Shown in pieces: positions 20,598 through 29,307 of a stretch of 64,000 nucleotides of DNA (the first letter of the stretch is position 1; the number at the start of each line of letters is the position of its first letter). Both the position numbers and the translations under genes were made by a program. The notes beneath the pieces are model-generated. The model was given only the letters and a program-made list of their open reading frames with translations. It had not been told where the DNA came from and did not search any database. Origin of the DNA: Castellaniella sp049650445 (lineage in GTDB: Bacteria; Pseudomonadota; Gammaproteobacteria; Burkholderiales; Burkholderiaceae_B); NCBI RefSeq assembly GCF_049650445.1, contig NZ_JBASAD010000024.1:33574-97573 (forward strand). Reading direction: 5' to 3'.

Positions 20598-20621
20598 AGG
20601 GCCGCCCTGTTCGGCGGTCCT
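20598..20621 (+). terminator. Hairpin downstream of mlaC
   Basis: A 9-bp stem (AGGGCCGCC with GGCGGTCCT, one G-T pair) and a 6-nt loop, followed by TTCCTCG. It is preceded by a second small hairpin GCCTGC-AC-GCAGGC (20577-20590). This could be a weak terminator or attenuator; there is no full U-tract. Confidence 0.4.
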
Positions 20622-20638
20622 TCCTCGTACGAACGGGC

Positions 20639-20678
20639 GGCGGGCAAACTCGGCCTACGGCCTCAAACAGTACCCGCC
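20639..20678. repeat. REP-like hairpin element between mlaC and yadG
   Basis: GGCGGG (20639) pairs with CCCGCC (20673-20678) around an inner GGCC-TAC-GGCC. The segment with AAACTCGG and CTCAAACAG resembles, from memory, palindromic intergenic repeats common in Burkholderiales. It occupies the site where mlaB is usually found. Confidence 0.35.
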
Positions 20679-20725
20679 TTGTCTCCCGCTCTCCCTTCGG
20701 AAGCCGCCGGCGCCTCACGACCGCC

Positions 20726-20731
20726 TATAAT
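20726..20731 (+). promoter_or_regulatory. Candidate -10 (TATAAT) for the yadG-yadH-ibaG-murA unit
   Basis: A consensus TATAAT lies 37 nt before the ABC ATPase ATG; no clear -35. Just downstream, a short GCGCCC/GGGCGC hairpin (20740-20757) would lie in the 5' leader. Confidence 0.4.
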
Positions 20732-20768
20732 GTCCGATGGCGCCCACTTGAGGGCGCATTGCCTGCCC

Positions 20769-21560
20769 ATGCCTGCTCTCGATCTGCAACACGTCTCCAA
20801 AATCTACGCCCCGCACCAGCGATCCTGGCGCGACCGCCTGAGCGGCCGCCCTGCGTCCGCAGGCTTCCAGGCCCTGCGCGACGTCAGCCTGACGGTCGAG
20901 CACGGTGAATTTTTCGGCCTGCTGGGCCCCAACGGAGCGGGCAAGACCTCGCTGATCTCCATCCTGGCCGGACTGTCCCACGCCACCCGGGGCAGCGCCC
21001 GGGTCTGCGACTACGACGTGGTCAACGACTTCCGCCAGGCCCGTCAGTCGCTGGGCGTCGTGCCCCAGGAAATCGTCTACGACCCTTTCTTCAGCGTCCG
21101 TGAAACCTTGCGGCTGCAATCCGGGTATTTCGGCCTGCGGAACAACGACGACTGGATCGACGAGATCCTGGACAACCTGGGGCTGCTGGACAAGGCCGAT
21201 GCCAATATGCGCGAGCTGTCCGGCGGGATGAAGCGCCGTGTGCTGGTGGCACAGGCCCTGGTGCACCGTCCGCCCGTGATCATCCTGGACGAGCCGACCG
21301 CCGGGGTGGACGTGGACCTGCGCCGCACCCTGTGGGACTTCATCACACGCCTGAACCAGGCCGGACACACGATCCTGCTGACCACCCATTACCTGGAAGA
21401 GGCCGAATCCCTGTGCGGGCGCGTGGCGATGCTGAAAGCCGGCCAGGTCGTGGCGCTGGACACCACCCAGTCGCTGATGGCACGGGTGGGCGGCGCCGAC
21501 CTTGAAGACGCCTTCGTACGCATCATGCACGACGATTCCGTGCTGGAGGCCGAACTGTGA
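20769..21560 (+). CDS. ABC transporter ATP-binding protein (YadG-type)
   Basis: This 263-residue ABC ATPase has Walker A GPNGAGKT (53-60), signature ELSGGMKRR, Walker B VIILDEPTAGVD and switch His in LLTTHYLEEAE. It resembles E. coli YadG and other ABC-2 exporter ATPases. Its substrate is not known; the pair with the following permease sits between mla and murA in many betaproteobacteria, so an envelope role is possible. The ATG at 20769 is chosen from the conserved MPALDLQHVSKIY start. The stop overlaps the permease GTG. Confidence 0.9.
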   Translation: MPALDLQHVSKIYAPHQRSWRDRLSGRPASAGFQALRDVSLTVEHGEFFGLLGPNGAGKTSLISILAGLSHATRGSARVCDYDVVNDFRQARQSLGVVPQEIVYDPFFSVRETLRLQSGYFGLRNNDDWIDEILDNLGLLDKADANMRELSGGMKRRVLVAQALVHRPPVIILDEPTAGVDVDLRRTLWDFITRLNQAGHTILLTTHYLEEAESLCGRVAMLKAGQVVALDTTQSLMARVGGADLEDAFVRIMHDDSVLEAEL

Positions 21561-22348
21561 TCCGCCCCGTCTCCCAGACCCGCCCCGAGATGGGTTCGGG
21601 CTTTCCGACCCTGCTGCACAAAGAGCTGATGCGCTTCTGGAAGGTCGGCCTGCAGACCATCGCCGCCCCGGTGGTGACGGCGCTGCTGTATCTGCTGATC
21701 TTCTCCCATGTGCTGGAAGACCGTGTGCAGGTGTACGACGCCGTTTCCTACACCGCCTTCCTGATCCCCGGACTGATGATGATGAGCATGCTGCAAAACA
21801 GCTTTGCCAATCCGTCCTCGTCCCTGATCCAGAGCCGCATCACCGGCAACCTGATCTTCGTGCTGCTGCCGCCGTTTTCCCATCGCCAGATCTTCGCCGC
21901 CTACATCCTGGCGGCGGTCGCCCGCGGGCTGGCCGTGGGCGTCTGTGTCTGGCTGGTGGCACTGTTCTTCGTGCGCCTGCCGGTCACGGCCCCGCTGTGG
22001 CTGCTGGTCTTCGCGGTGCTGTCCTGCTGGATCCTGGGGGTTCTGGGCCTGATCGCCGGCCTGTGGTCGGAAAAATTCGACCAGTTGGCGGCCTTCCAGA
22101 ACTTCCTGATCCTGCCCGCCACTTTTCTGTCGGGCGTGTTCTATTCGATTCACAGTCTGCCGCCCTTCTGGCAGGAAGTCTCACGCTGGAACCCGGTGTT
22201 CTACATGATCGACGGCTTCCGCTACGGATTCTTCACGGCGTCTGACGTTTCCCCCTGGCGCGGCCTGGCCATCGTGCTGGCCGTCGCCGTGGCCCTGAGC
22301 CTGTTCGCCTTGCGCCTGCTGGCGCGCGGCTACAAACTACGGAGCTGA
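21557..22348 (+). CDS. ABC-2 type permease (YadH-type)
   Basis: This 263-residue membrane protein of the ABC-2 exporter family has about six hydrophobic segments (for example TIAAPVVTALLYLLIFSHVL, FLIPGLMMMSMLQNSF, LPATFLSGVFYSI) and ends in a basic tail. It pairs with the preceding ATPase; translation starts with GTG overlapping that stop (GTGA). Substrate unknown. The ibaG ATG follows 3 nt after its stop. Confidence 0.9.
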   Translation: MIRPVSQTRPEMGSGFPTLLHKELMRFWKVGLQTIAAPVVTALLYLLIFSHVLEDRVQVYDAVSYTAFLIPGLMMMSMLQNSFANPSSSLIQSRITGNLIFVLLPPFSHRQIFAAYILAAVARGLAVGVCVWLVALFFVRLPVTAPLWLLVFAVLSCWILGVLGLIAGLWSEKFDQLAAFQNFLILPATFLSGVFYSIHSLPPFWQEVSRWNPVFYMIDGFRYGFFTASDVSPWRGLAIVLAVAVALSLFALRLLARGYKLRS

Positions 22349-22351
22349 ACC

Positions 22352-22603
22352 ATGTCCCCCACACCCGAGCACGTCCGCCAGTACATCGCCGACAACCTGC
22401 CCTGCGAACACCTGGAAGTCTCCGGTGACGGCGCCCACTTCGAGGCGCTGATCGTCAGCCCCGTCTTCGAGGGCAAACGCACGCTGGCCCGCCACCAGGC
22501 GGTCTACCAGGCCCTGGGGGACCGCATGCGCGCGGAAATCCACGCCCTGTCGATGCGCACCCTGACACCATCCGAATACGAAACCACCAAGACCAATGGA
22601 TAA
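22352..22603 (+). CDS. ibaG: BolA-family protein IbaG
   Basis: This 83-residue BolA/IbaG protein has the family core HFEALIVSPVFEGKRTLARHQAVYQALG and the His that can ligate a [2Fe-2S] cluster with monothiol glutaredoxin. E. coli ibaG also directly precedes murA and is acid-induced. Here the 3' end overlaps the murA start by 8 nt, implying tight translational coupling. Confidence 0.93.
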   Translation: MSPTPEHVRQYIADNLPCEHLEVSGDGAHFEALIVSPVFEGKRTLARHQAVYQALGDRMRAEIHALSMRTLTPSEYETTKTNG

Positions 22604-23849
22604 GCTGCTGATCCAGGGCGGCCGCCCGCTGCACGGCGAAATCGCCATCTCGGGAGCCAAGAACGCCGCCCTGCCGATCCTTTGCGCGTCGCTGCTGACC
22701 GCCGACCCGCTGGCACTGGACAACGTCCCGGCCCTGCGCGACATCGGCACCACCCTGACCCTGCTGCAACGCATGGGCGTGCGCGCGGAACGCGGGGGCG
22801 AGACCCGCGTCACCCTCCAGGCCGATCAGGTGTCCAGCCAGGAAGCCCCCTACGAACTGGTCAAGACCATGCGGGCATCCATCCTGGTGCTGGGACCGCT
22901 GGTGGCGCGCTTCGGCCGCGCCCGGGTCAGCCTGCCGGGCGGCTGCGCCATCGGCCAGCGGCCGGTCGACCAGCACATCAAGGGCCTGGCCGCCATGGGC
23001 GCGCGCATCCACATCGACCACGGCTTCGTCGTGGCCGAAGCCGAGCGCCTGCGCGGCGCCAACATCCTGACGGATATGGTCACGGTGACCGGCACGGAAA
23101 ACCTGCTGATGGCAGCCACCCTGGCCGATGGCCGCACCGTGCTGGAAAATGCCGCCTGCGAACCGGAAGTCGTCGATCTGGCGCACGTCCTGATCGCCAT
23201 GGGCGCGCACATCGAAGGCCACGGCACCGACCGCATCGTCATCGAGGGCGTGGAGCGCCTGCACGGCGCCTCCCACCGCATCGTGCCCGACCGCATCGAA
23301 GCCGGTACATTCCTGTGCGCCGTGGCCGCCACGGGGGGCGACATCACCCTGCGCCACGCGGCCCCCGACACGCTGGGCGCCGTGCTGGACAAGCTGCGCG
23401 ACGCCGGGCTGGAAATCACCACCGGGCCGGACTGGATCCGCGCCCGCATGTCCGCCCGGCCGCGCGCGACGGGCTTTCGCACCAGCGAATACCCGGGCTT
23501 TCCGACTGACATGCAGGCCCAGTTGATGGCCCTGAACACCCTGGCCGAAGGCACCGCCGTCATCACCGAGAACATCTTCGAAAACCGCTACATGCACGTG
23601 CAGGAACTGCGCCGCATGGGCGCGGACATCGAGATCGACGGCCACACCGCCGTCGTCCAGGGCGTCGAGCAGTTGCTGGGGGCCACCGTCATGGCCACCG
23701 ACCTGCGCGCCTCGGCCAGCCTGGTGATCGCCGGCCTGGCGGCCAGCGGCCAGACCACGGTGGAACGCATCTACCACCTGGACCGCGGCTACGAACGCAT
23801 GGAACACAAGCTCCAGGCGTTGGGCGCGGACATCCAACGCATCCAATAA
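22596..23849 (+). CDS. murA: UDP-N-acetylglucosamine 1-carboxyvinyltransferase
   Basis: This 417-residue enzyme transfers enolpyruvate from PEP to UDP-GlcNAc, the first committed step of peptidoglycan synthesis. The N-terminus has GGRPLHGEIAISGAKNAALP. The catalytic cysteine is Cys117 in LPGGCAIG, so fosfomycin sensitivity at this residue is expected. The C-terminal half has the EPSP-synthase-like repeat and ends normally (YERMEHKLQALGADIQRI). Length matches E. coli MurA (419). hisG follows after 6 nt, joining cell wall and histidine genes. Confidence 0.97.
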   Translation: MDKLLIQGGRPLHGEIAISGAKNAALPILCASLLTADPLALDNVPALRDIGTTLTLLQRMGVRAERGGETRVTLQADQVSSQEAPYELVKTMRASILVLGPLVARFGRARVSLPGGCAIGQRPVDQHIKGLAAMGARIHIDHGFVVAEAERLRGANILTDMVTVTGTENLLMAATLADGRTVLENAACEPEVVDLAHVLIAMGAHIEGHGTDRIVIEGVERLHGASHRIVPDRIEAGTFLCAVAATGGDITLRHAAPDTLGAVLDKLRDAGLEITTGPDWIRARMSARPRATGFRTSEYPGFPTDMQAQLMALNTLAEGTAVITENIFENRYMHVQELRRMGADIEIDGHTAVVQGVEQLLGATVMATDLRASASLVIAGLAASGQTTVERIYHLDRGYERMEHKLQALGADIQRIQ

Positions 23850-23855
23850 AGCGAC

Positions 23856-24515
23856 ATGGCTCAACCCCCCCTGACCCTGGCCCTGTCCAAAGGCCGCATC
23901 TTCGAAGAAACCCTGCCGCTGCTGGCCGCCGCCGGCGTGGGCGTGCCGGAAAACCCCGAGTCCTCGCGCAAGCTGATCCTGCCCACGGACTCGGACGAAC
24001 TGCGCATCATCATCGTGCGTGCGTCCGACGTGCCCACCTACGTCCAGTACGGTGCGGCCGACTTCGGCATCGCCGGCAAAGACGTGCTGCACGAACACAT
24101 GGCGCAGCACCCGGGCGGGCTGTACCAGCCCATCGACCTGAACATCGCCCGCTGCCGCCTGTGCGTGGCCGCCCCCGAGGGCTTCGACTACCAGGCCGCC
24201 GTGCGCCAGGGTTCGCGCCTGCGCATCGCCACCAAATACGTGCGCGCCGCGCGCGAACACTTTGCCGCCAAGGGCGTGCACGTGGACATCATCAAGCTCT
24301 ACGGCTCGATGGAACTCGCCCCGCTGGTGGGCCTGGCCGACGCCATCGTCGATCTGGTGTCCTCGGGCGGCACGCTGCGCGCCAATCGCCTGGTCGAGGT
24401 CGAGGAAATCCGCCAGATTTCCTCGCGCCTGATCGTCAACCAGGCCGCGCTCAAGATGAAGGGTGAACGCCTGCAACCGTTCCTGGGTGCCTTCGCCCGC
24501 GCCGCTACACAGTAA
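23856..24515 (+). CDS. hisG: ATP phosphoribosyltransferase, short form (HisG-S)
   Basis: This 219-residue enzyme performs the first step of histidine synthesis, joining ATP and PRPP. It has LALSKGRIFEETLPLL at the N-terminus and the PRPP loop region DLVSSGGTLRANRLVEV. It lacks the C-terminal regulatory domain of the long E. coli form (299 residues). Short-form HisG works with a HisZ subunit, which is not in this window and must be encoded elsewhere. Confidence 0.95.
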   Translation: MAQPPLTLALSKGRIFEETLPLLAAAGVGVPENPESSRKLILPTDSDELRIIIVRASDVPTYVQYGAADFGIAGKDVLHEHMAQHPGGLYQPIDLNIARCRLCVAAPEGFDYQAAVRQGSRLRIATKYVRAAREHFAAKGVHVDIIKLYGSMELAPLVGLADAIVDLVSSGGTLRANRLVEVEEIRQISSRLIVNQAALKMKGERLQPFLGAFARAATQ

Positions 24516-24544
24516 GATAGACCATTCACACTCTGGTTCCCGCC

Positions 24545-25852
24545 ATGTCCCTGATTCACCGCCTGGATGCCCGCGCTGCCGATTTCGATGCGGCCCTGAC
24601 CCGGTTGCTGGCCTATGACGCCTCGCAGGACGAGGCCATCGAGACCGCCGTGCGCGACATCCTGCACGACGTGCAGACGCGTGGCGACGCGGCGATCCTG
24701 GACTACACGGCGCGCTTCGACCATGTCCGGGCCGACCGCCTGGACGCTCTGGAAATCCCCCGTGCCGACTGGCTGGCGGCCCTGGACGGCCTGCCCGCCG
24801 ACCAGCGCGCCGCGCTGGAGGCCGCCGCAGACCGCGTGCGCCGCTACCACGAGCACCAGCGCGCCGAGACCTGGACCTATACCGAACCCGACGGCACGAT
24901 GCTGGGCCAGCAGGTCACCCCGCTGGACCGCGTCGGCCTGTACGTGCCGGGCGGCAAGGCCGCCTACCCGTCCTCGGTGCTGATGAACGCCATCCCGGCC
25001 AAGGTCGCCGGCGTGCCCGAACTGATCATGGTCACCCCCACGCCCGGCGGCACGCGCAATCCCATGGTGCTGGCCGCCGCCGCTCTGGGCGGCGTCGATC
25101 GCGTGTTCGCCATCGGCGGGGCGCAGGCCGTGGGCGGACTGGCCTACGGCACCGCCACCCTGCCGGCGGTGGACAAGATCACCGGGCCGGGCAATGCCTA
25201 TGTGGCCGCCGCCAAGCGCCGCGTGTTCGGCACGGTGGGCATCGACATGATCGCCGGCCCATCCGAAATCCTGATCGTGGCCGACGGCAGCACGCCGGCC
25301 GACTGGCTGGCCATCGACCTGTTCTCCCAGGCCGAGCACGACGAACTCGCCCAGGCCATCCTGCTGTGCCCGGACGGCGGCTATCTGGACGCCGTCCAGG
25401 CCGCCATCGAACGCCTGCTGCCGACCCAGCCGCGCGCCGACATTCTGCGCGTCAGCCTGGCCAACCGGGGCGCGCTGATCCGCACCGACAGCCTGGAGCA
25501 GGCCTGCGACATCGTCAACCGCATCGCCCCGGAACACCTGGAAATCTCCGCGCGCGATCCACAGGCCCTGCTGCCTCTGATCCGCCACGCCGGCGCGATC
25601 TTCCTGGGAGCCTACAGTTCTGAATCCCTGGGCGATTACTGTGCAGGACCGAACCACGTCCTGCCCACCGCGCGCACCGCGCGCTTCTCCTCGCCGCTGG
25701 GCGTGTATGATTTCCAGAAGCGCAGCAGCCTGATCCAGGTTTCGCACGCCGGCGCCCAGACCCTGGGCCGCATCGCCGCCACCCTGGCCACCGGCGAGGG
25801 CCTGCACGCCCACGCCGCCAGCGCCTCGCTGCGCCTGGACGCGCAGCCCTGA
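24545..25852 (+). CDS. hisD: Histidinol dehydrogenase
   Basis: This 435-residue enzyme oxidises L-histidinol to histidine in two NAD-dependent steps. Family features include the YVPGGKAAYPSSVLM loop, ITGPGNAYVAAAKR, DMIAGPSEILIVAD, the zinc-site region SQAEHDE and the C-terminal APEHLEIS. It follows hisG by 29 nt. The 53-nt gap to hisB contains no hisC, although hisC is often found here in related operons; it holds a small GGCCCC/GGGGCC hairpin. Confidence 0.96.
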   Translation: MSLIHRLDARAADFDAALTRLLAYDASQDEAIETAVRDILHDVQTRGDAAILDYTARFDHVRADRLDALEIPRADWLAALDGLPADQRAALEAAADRVRRYHEHQRAETWTYTEPDGTMLGQQVTPLDRVGLYVPGGKAAYPSSVLMNAIPAKVAGVPELIMVTPTPGGTRNPMVLAAAALGGVDRVFAIGGAQAVGGLAYGTATLPAVDKITGPGNAYVAAAKRRVFGTVGIDMIAGPSEILIVADGSTPADWLAIDLFSQAEHDELAQAILLCPDGGYLDAVQAAIERLLPTQPRADILRVSLANRGALIRTDSLEQACDIVNRIAPEHLEISARDPQALLPLIRHAGAIFLGAYSSESLGDYCAGPNHVLPTARTARFSSPLGVYDFQKRSSLIQVSHAGAQTLGRIAATLATGEGLHAHAASASLRLDAQP

Positions 25853-25905
25853 ACCCACCCGCCCGGCCCCCACGGGGCCGCGCGGCTCACACCGATCACC
25901 TACCC

Positions 25906-26499
25906 ATGTCCATGCGCACCGCCACCATCGAACGCAACACCCAGGAAACCCGCATCCGCGTCAGTATCAATCTGGACGGCACCGGCACCCGCAGCCTGAA
26001 CACCGGCGTGCCCTTTCTCGACCACATGCTGGACCAGATCGCCCGCCACGGCCTGTTCGACCTGGACGTCCACTGTGACGGCGACACCCACATCGACGAC
26101 CACCACAGCGTCGAGGACGTCGGCATCACCCTGGGCCAGGCCTTCGCCGCCGCCGCGGGCGACAAGGCCGGCCTGCGCCGCTACGGCCACGCCTACGTGC
26201 CGCTGGACGAATCCCTGTCGCGCGTGGTGGTGGACCTGTCCGGCCGCCCCGGCCTGTTCTATTTCGTGGACTACGCCCGGGCGCGCATCGGCACCTTCGA
26301 CGTCGATCTGGCGCGTGAATTCTTCCAGGGCTTCGTCAACCACGCCCTGGCGACCGTGCACATCGACAACCTGCGCGGGGAAAACGCCCACCACCAGTGC
26401 GAAACGATCTTCAAGGCCTTCGGCCGCGCGCTGCGCATGGCCACCGAAGTCGATCCGCGCGCCGGCGGCGCCATCCCCTCGACCAAGGGTACGCTGTAA
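25906..26499 (+). CDS. hisB: Imidazoleglycerol-phosphate dehydratase
   Basis: This 197-residue monofunctional dehydratase has the paired metal-binding motifs DDHHSVEDVG and AHHQCETIFKAFGRAL and the N-terminal RNTQETRI. It lacks the N-terminal histidinol-phosphatase half of the E. coli fusion, so phosphatase activity must come from another gene. ATG 25912 is an alternative start. hisH follows after 30 nt. Confidence 0.96.
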   Translation: MSMRTATIERNTQETRIRVSINLDGTGTRSLNTGVPFLDHMLDQIARHGLFDLDVHCDGDTHIDDHHSVEDVGITLGQAFAAAAGDKAGLRRYGHAYVPLDESLSRVVVDLSGRPGLFYFVDYARARIGTFDVDLAREFFQGFVNHALATVHIDNLRGENAHHQCETIFKAFGRALRMATEVDPRAGGAIPSTKGTL

Positions 26500-26529
26500 T
26501 CCCGCTCTCATAGCCAGGACTCCCGCATC

Positions 26530-27174
26530 GTGACCCGCATCGCCATCGTCGACTACGGCATGGGCAACTTCCATTCCGTCGCCCGCGCTCTGCAAGCCGC
26601 CGCACCCGACCACGACATCCGCATCGCCCGCGGCGCCGACGAGATCCGCGCCGCCGACCGTATCGTGTTCCCGGGCCAGGGCGCCATGCCCGACTGCATG
26701 CAGACGCTGATCACGTCCGGACTGCGCGACGCGGTGCTGCAGGCCGCCCGTGAAAAACCGCTGCTGGGCGTGTGCGTGGGCGAACAGATGTTGTTCGACG
26801 CCAGCGACGAGGGCGACACCCCCGGCCTGGGCCTGTTCGCCGGCCGCGTGCGCCGCTTCCAGGGGCCGGCCTTCGACCACGCGACCGACGACGGCGCCCG
26901 GCTGAAAGTCCCCCACATGGGCTGGAACGCCGTCACCCAGACCCGCGCCCACCCGCTGTGGGACGGCATCGCCCAGGACACGTCGTTCTACTTCGTCCAC
27001 AGCTATTACGCCGAACCCGCCGACCCGGCGCTGACCGCCGGCACCAGCCTCTATGGCCTGCCGTTCTGCTGCGCCATTGCGGACGGCAATATTTTTGCCG
27101 TACAGTTTCACCCTGAAAAGAGCGCAGCCCCCGGGCTGCAGATGTATCGCAACTTCACCCGCTGGCAGCCCTGA
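26530..27174 (+). CDS. hisH: Imidazole glycerol phosphate synthase, glutaminase subunit
   Basis: This 214-residue class I glutamine amidotransferase has the nucleophile Cys in GVCVGEQMLFD and the His-Glu pair in VQFHPEKS. It releases ammonia from glutamine and channels it to HisF. Translation starts with GTG at 26530. It lies between hisB and hisA in the operon. Confidence 0.95.
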   Translation: MTRIAIVDYGMGNFHSVARALQAAAPDHDIRIARGADEIRAADRIVFPGQGAMPDCMQTLITSGLRDAVLQAAREKPLLGVCVGEQMLFDASDEGDTPGLGLFAGRVRRFQGPAFDHATDDGARLKVPHMGWNAVTQTRAHPLWDGIAQDTSFYFVHSYYAEPADPALTAGTSLYGLPFCCAIADGNIFAVQFHPEKSAAPGLQMYRNFTRWQP

Positions 27175-27220
27175 AGCCTCCGGCCTCCGGCACCACACCC
27201 TTTCCGTACCGACGACGACC

Positions 27221-27994
27221 ATGCTGCTCATCCCCGCCATCGACCTCAAAGACGGGCATTGCGTGCGCCTGCGCCAGGGCGACCTGGACCAGGCCACCGT
27301 GTTCTCCGAAGACCCCGCCGCCATGGCCGCCCAATGGGCCGCCCAGGGCGCACGCCGCCTGCATCTGGTGGACCTGAACGGCGCCATCGCCGGCAAGCCG
27401 CGCAACCGCGCCGCCATCCAGGCCATCGTGGACACCGTGGACGACGCCATCCCGGTGCAGATCGGCGGCGGCATCCGCGACCTGGACACGGTCGAATACT
27501 ACCTGGACAACGGCATCTCCTACGTCATCATCGGCACGGCCGCCGTCAAGGACCCGGGCTTCCTCAGCGACGCCTGCTCGGCCTTCCCCGGCCACATCAT
27601 CGTCGGCCTGGACGCGCGCGACGGCAAGGTCGCCACCGACGGCTGGTCGAAACTGACCCGTCACGACGTGCTGGACCTGGCCCGCAAATTCGAAGACTAC
27701 GGCTGCGAGTCCATCATCTACACCGACATCGGCCGCGACGGCATGCTGTCGGGCGTCAACATCGAAGCCACCGTGCGCCTGGCGCAGTCCGTGCACATCC
27801 CCGTCATCGCCTCGGGCGGCGTCGCCTCGCTGGACGACATCCGCGCCCTGTGCGAAGTCGCCGACGAAGGCGTCGATGGCGCCATCCTGGGCCGCAGCCT
27901 GTACGAAGGCACCCTGGATTTCGCTGCCGCCCAGAATCTGGCTGACGAACTGGTCGGCCCCCCGGACGATGAAGGCGAGGACGCCGACGCATGA
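27221..27994 (+). CDS. hisA: ProFAR isomerase
   Basis: This 257-residue (beta/alpha)8 barrel isomerises the ProFAR aminoaldose. It has the catalytic Asp in MLLIPAIDLKDG, the second catalytic Asp in YTDIGRDGM and phosphate-binding GGGIRDL and SGGVASL loops. The ATG at 27221 matches the family start; longer in-frame starts lie inside hisH. The stop overlaps hisF (ATGA). The last 10 residues are acidic. Confidence 0.96.
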   Translation: MLLIPAIDLKDGHCVRLRQGDLDQATVFSEDPAAMAAQWAAQGARRLHLVDLNGAIAGKPRNRAAIQAIVDTVDDAIPVQIGGGIRDLDTVEYYLDNGISYVIIGTAAVKDPGFLSDACSAFPGHIIVGLDARDGKVATDGWSKLTRHDVLDLARKFEDYGCESIIYTDIGRDGMLSGVNIEATVRLAQSVHIPVIASGGVASLDDIRALCEVADEGVDGAILGRSLYEGTLDFAAAQNLADELVGPPDDEGEDADA

Positions 27995-28809
27995 CCCAAG
28001 CCGCCGCTCCCCTGGCCGACTCGCCGGCCCCGTCGGGCCTGTGCCGCCGCATCATCCCCTGCCTGGACGTCAACGCCGGGCGGGTGGTCAAGGGCGTGAA
28101 TTTCGTCAACCTGACCGACGCCGGCGACCCGGTGGAAATCGCCCGCCGCTACGACGAGCAAGGCGCCGACGAGATCACCTTCCTGGACATCACGGCGACG
28201 TCCGATGACCGCGACCTGATCCTGCCCATCATCGAAGCCGTGGCGCGTCAGGTCTTCATCCCCCTGACGGTCGGCGGCGGCGTGCGCCAGGTGGCCGACG
28301 TGCAGCGCCTGCTGGACGCGGGTGCCGACAAGGTCTCGATCAACAGTGCCGCCATCGCCCGCCCCGAACTCGTGGCCGAGGCCGCTCGCCACCACGGCTC
28401 GCAATGCATCGTCGTGGCGCTGGACGCCCGTCGCGTCTCCGGTGCCGACGAGGACCCGCGCTGGGAAATCTTCACCCACGGCGGACGCCGCGCCACCGGC
28501 CTGGACGCCGTGCAATGGGCGCGCCGCATGGCCGATCTGGGCGCCGGTGAACTGCTGCTCACCAGCATGGATCGCGACGGCACCAAATCCGGCTTCGACC
28601 TGGAACTGACCCGCGCGGTTTCGGATGCCGTGCCGGTGCCGGTGATCGCCTCCGGCGGCGTCGGCACCCTGCAGCACCTGGCCGACGGCATCCTTCAGGG
28701 CCATGCCAGCGCGGTACTGGCCGCCAGCATCTTCCACTTCGGCCAGCACACTCTGGCCGAGGCCAAAGCCTACCTGGCCGCCCGGGGCATCCCGGTGCGA
28801 TCCGCATGA
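27991..28809 (+). CDS. hisF: Imidazole glycerol phosphate synthase, cyclase subunit
   Basis: This 272-residue barrel, paralogous to HisA, has the catalytic Asp in IIPCLDVNAGRVVKG and the second in LLTSMDRDGTKSG, with phosphate loops VGGGVRQV and ASGGVGTL. It uses ammonia from HisH to form imidazole glycerol phosphate and AICAR. A short N-terminal extension of about 15 residues is present. It overlaps both hisA and hisI by ATGA. Confidence 0.97.
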   Translation: MTQAAAPLADSPAPSGLCRRIIPCLDVNAGRVVKGVNFVNLTDAGDPVEIARRYDEQGADEITFLDITATSDDRDLILPIIEAVARQVFIPLTVGGGVRQVADVQRLLDAGADKVSINSAAIARPELVAEAARHHGSQCIVVALDARRVSGADEDPRWEIFTHGGRRATGLDAVQWARRMADLGAGELLLTSMDRDGTKSGFDLELTRAVSDAVPVPVIASGGVGTLQHLADGILQGHASAVLAASIFHFGQHTLAEAKAYLAARGIPVRSA

Positions 28810-29255
28810 CGACGCCCGGCCCCAGCACACCCACCGCCGGCGCTCCCGACGACTGGCTGGCGGCCCTGCGCTTTGACGATCAAGGCCTGATCCCCGCCAT
28901 CGCCCAGGACGCCCAGACCGGCACCGTGCTGATGGTGGCCTGGATGAACGCCGAAGCCGTCCGCGAAACCGTACGCACCGGCCGCGCCGTGTACTTCTCG
29001 CGTTCGCGCGCCCGGCTGTGGCGCAAGGGCGAGGAATCCGGCCACGTCCAGCAGGTCCACGACATCCGCCTGGACTGCGACGGCGACGTGCTGCTGCTGA
29101 AGATCACCCAGATCGGCGGCATCGCCTGCCACACCGGGCGCGAACGCTGCTTCTATCGCGGCCTGGACCTGGGCGGCGACCAACCAGCCTGGGTCGAACA
29201 GGACCCGGTGCTGAAGGACCCCGCGGCCATCTACGGCCACCCTCACAGCCACTGA
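28806..29255 (+). CDS. hisI: Phosphoribosyl-AMP cyclohydrolase
   Basis: This 149-residue zinc enzyme opens the adenine ring of PR-AMP. It has the metal-binding LDCDGDVLLLK segment and the cysteine motif ACHTGRERCF. It is separate from HisE, unlike the fused E. coli HisIE. It overlaps the hisF stop by ATGA; 52 nt separate it from hisE. Confidence 0.96.
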   Translation: MTTPGPSTPTAGAPDDWLAALRFDDQGLIPAIAQDAQTGTVLMVAWMNAEAVRETVRTGRAVYFSRSRARLWRKGEESGHVQQVHDIRLDCDGDVLLLKITQIGGIACHTGRERCFYRGLDLGGDQPAWVEQDPVLKDPAAIYGHPHSH

Positions 29256-29307
29256 ACACCCGCGCCGGGCCGAGCGCCCGGCCCGCCTTCGATCACGGAT
29301 TGCCCAC

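Noticed and set aside
22455..24476. A 673-codon minus-strand open frame across murA and hisG
   Set aside because: Low-complexity His/Gln/Gly-rich translation with no motif; it is a shadow of two conserved genes.
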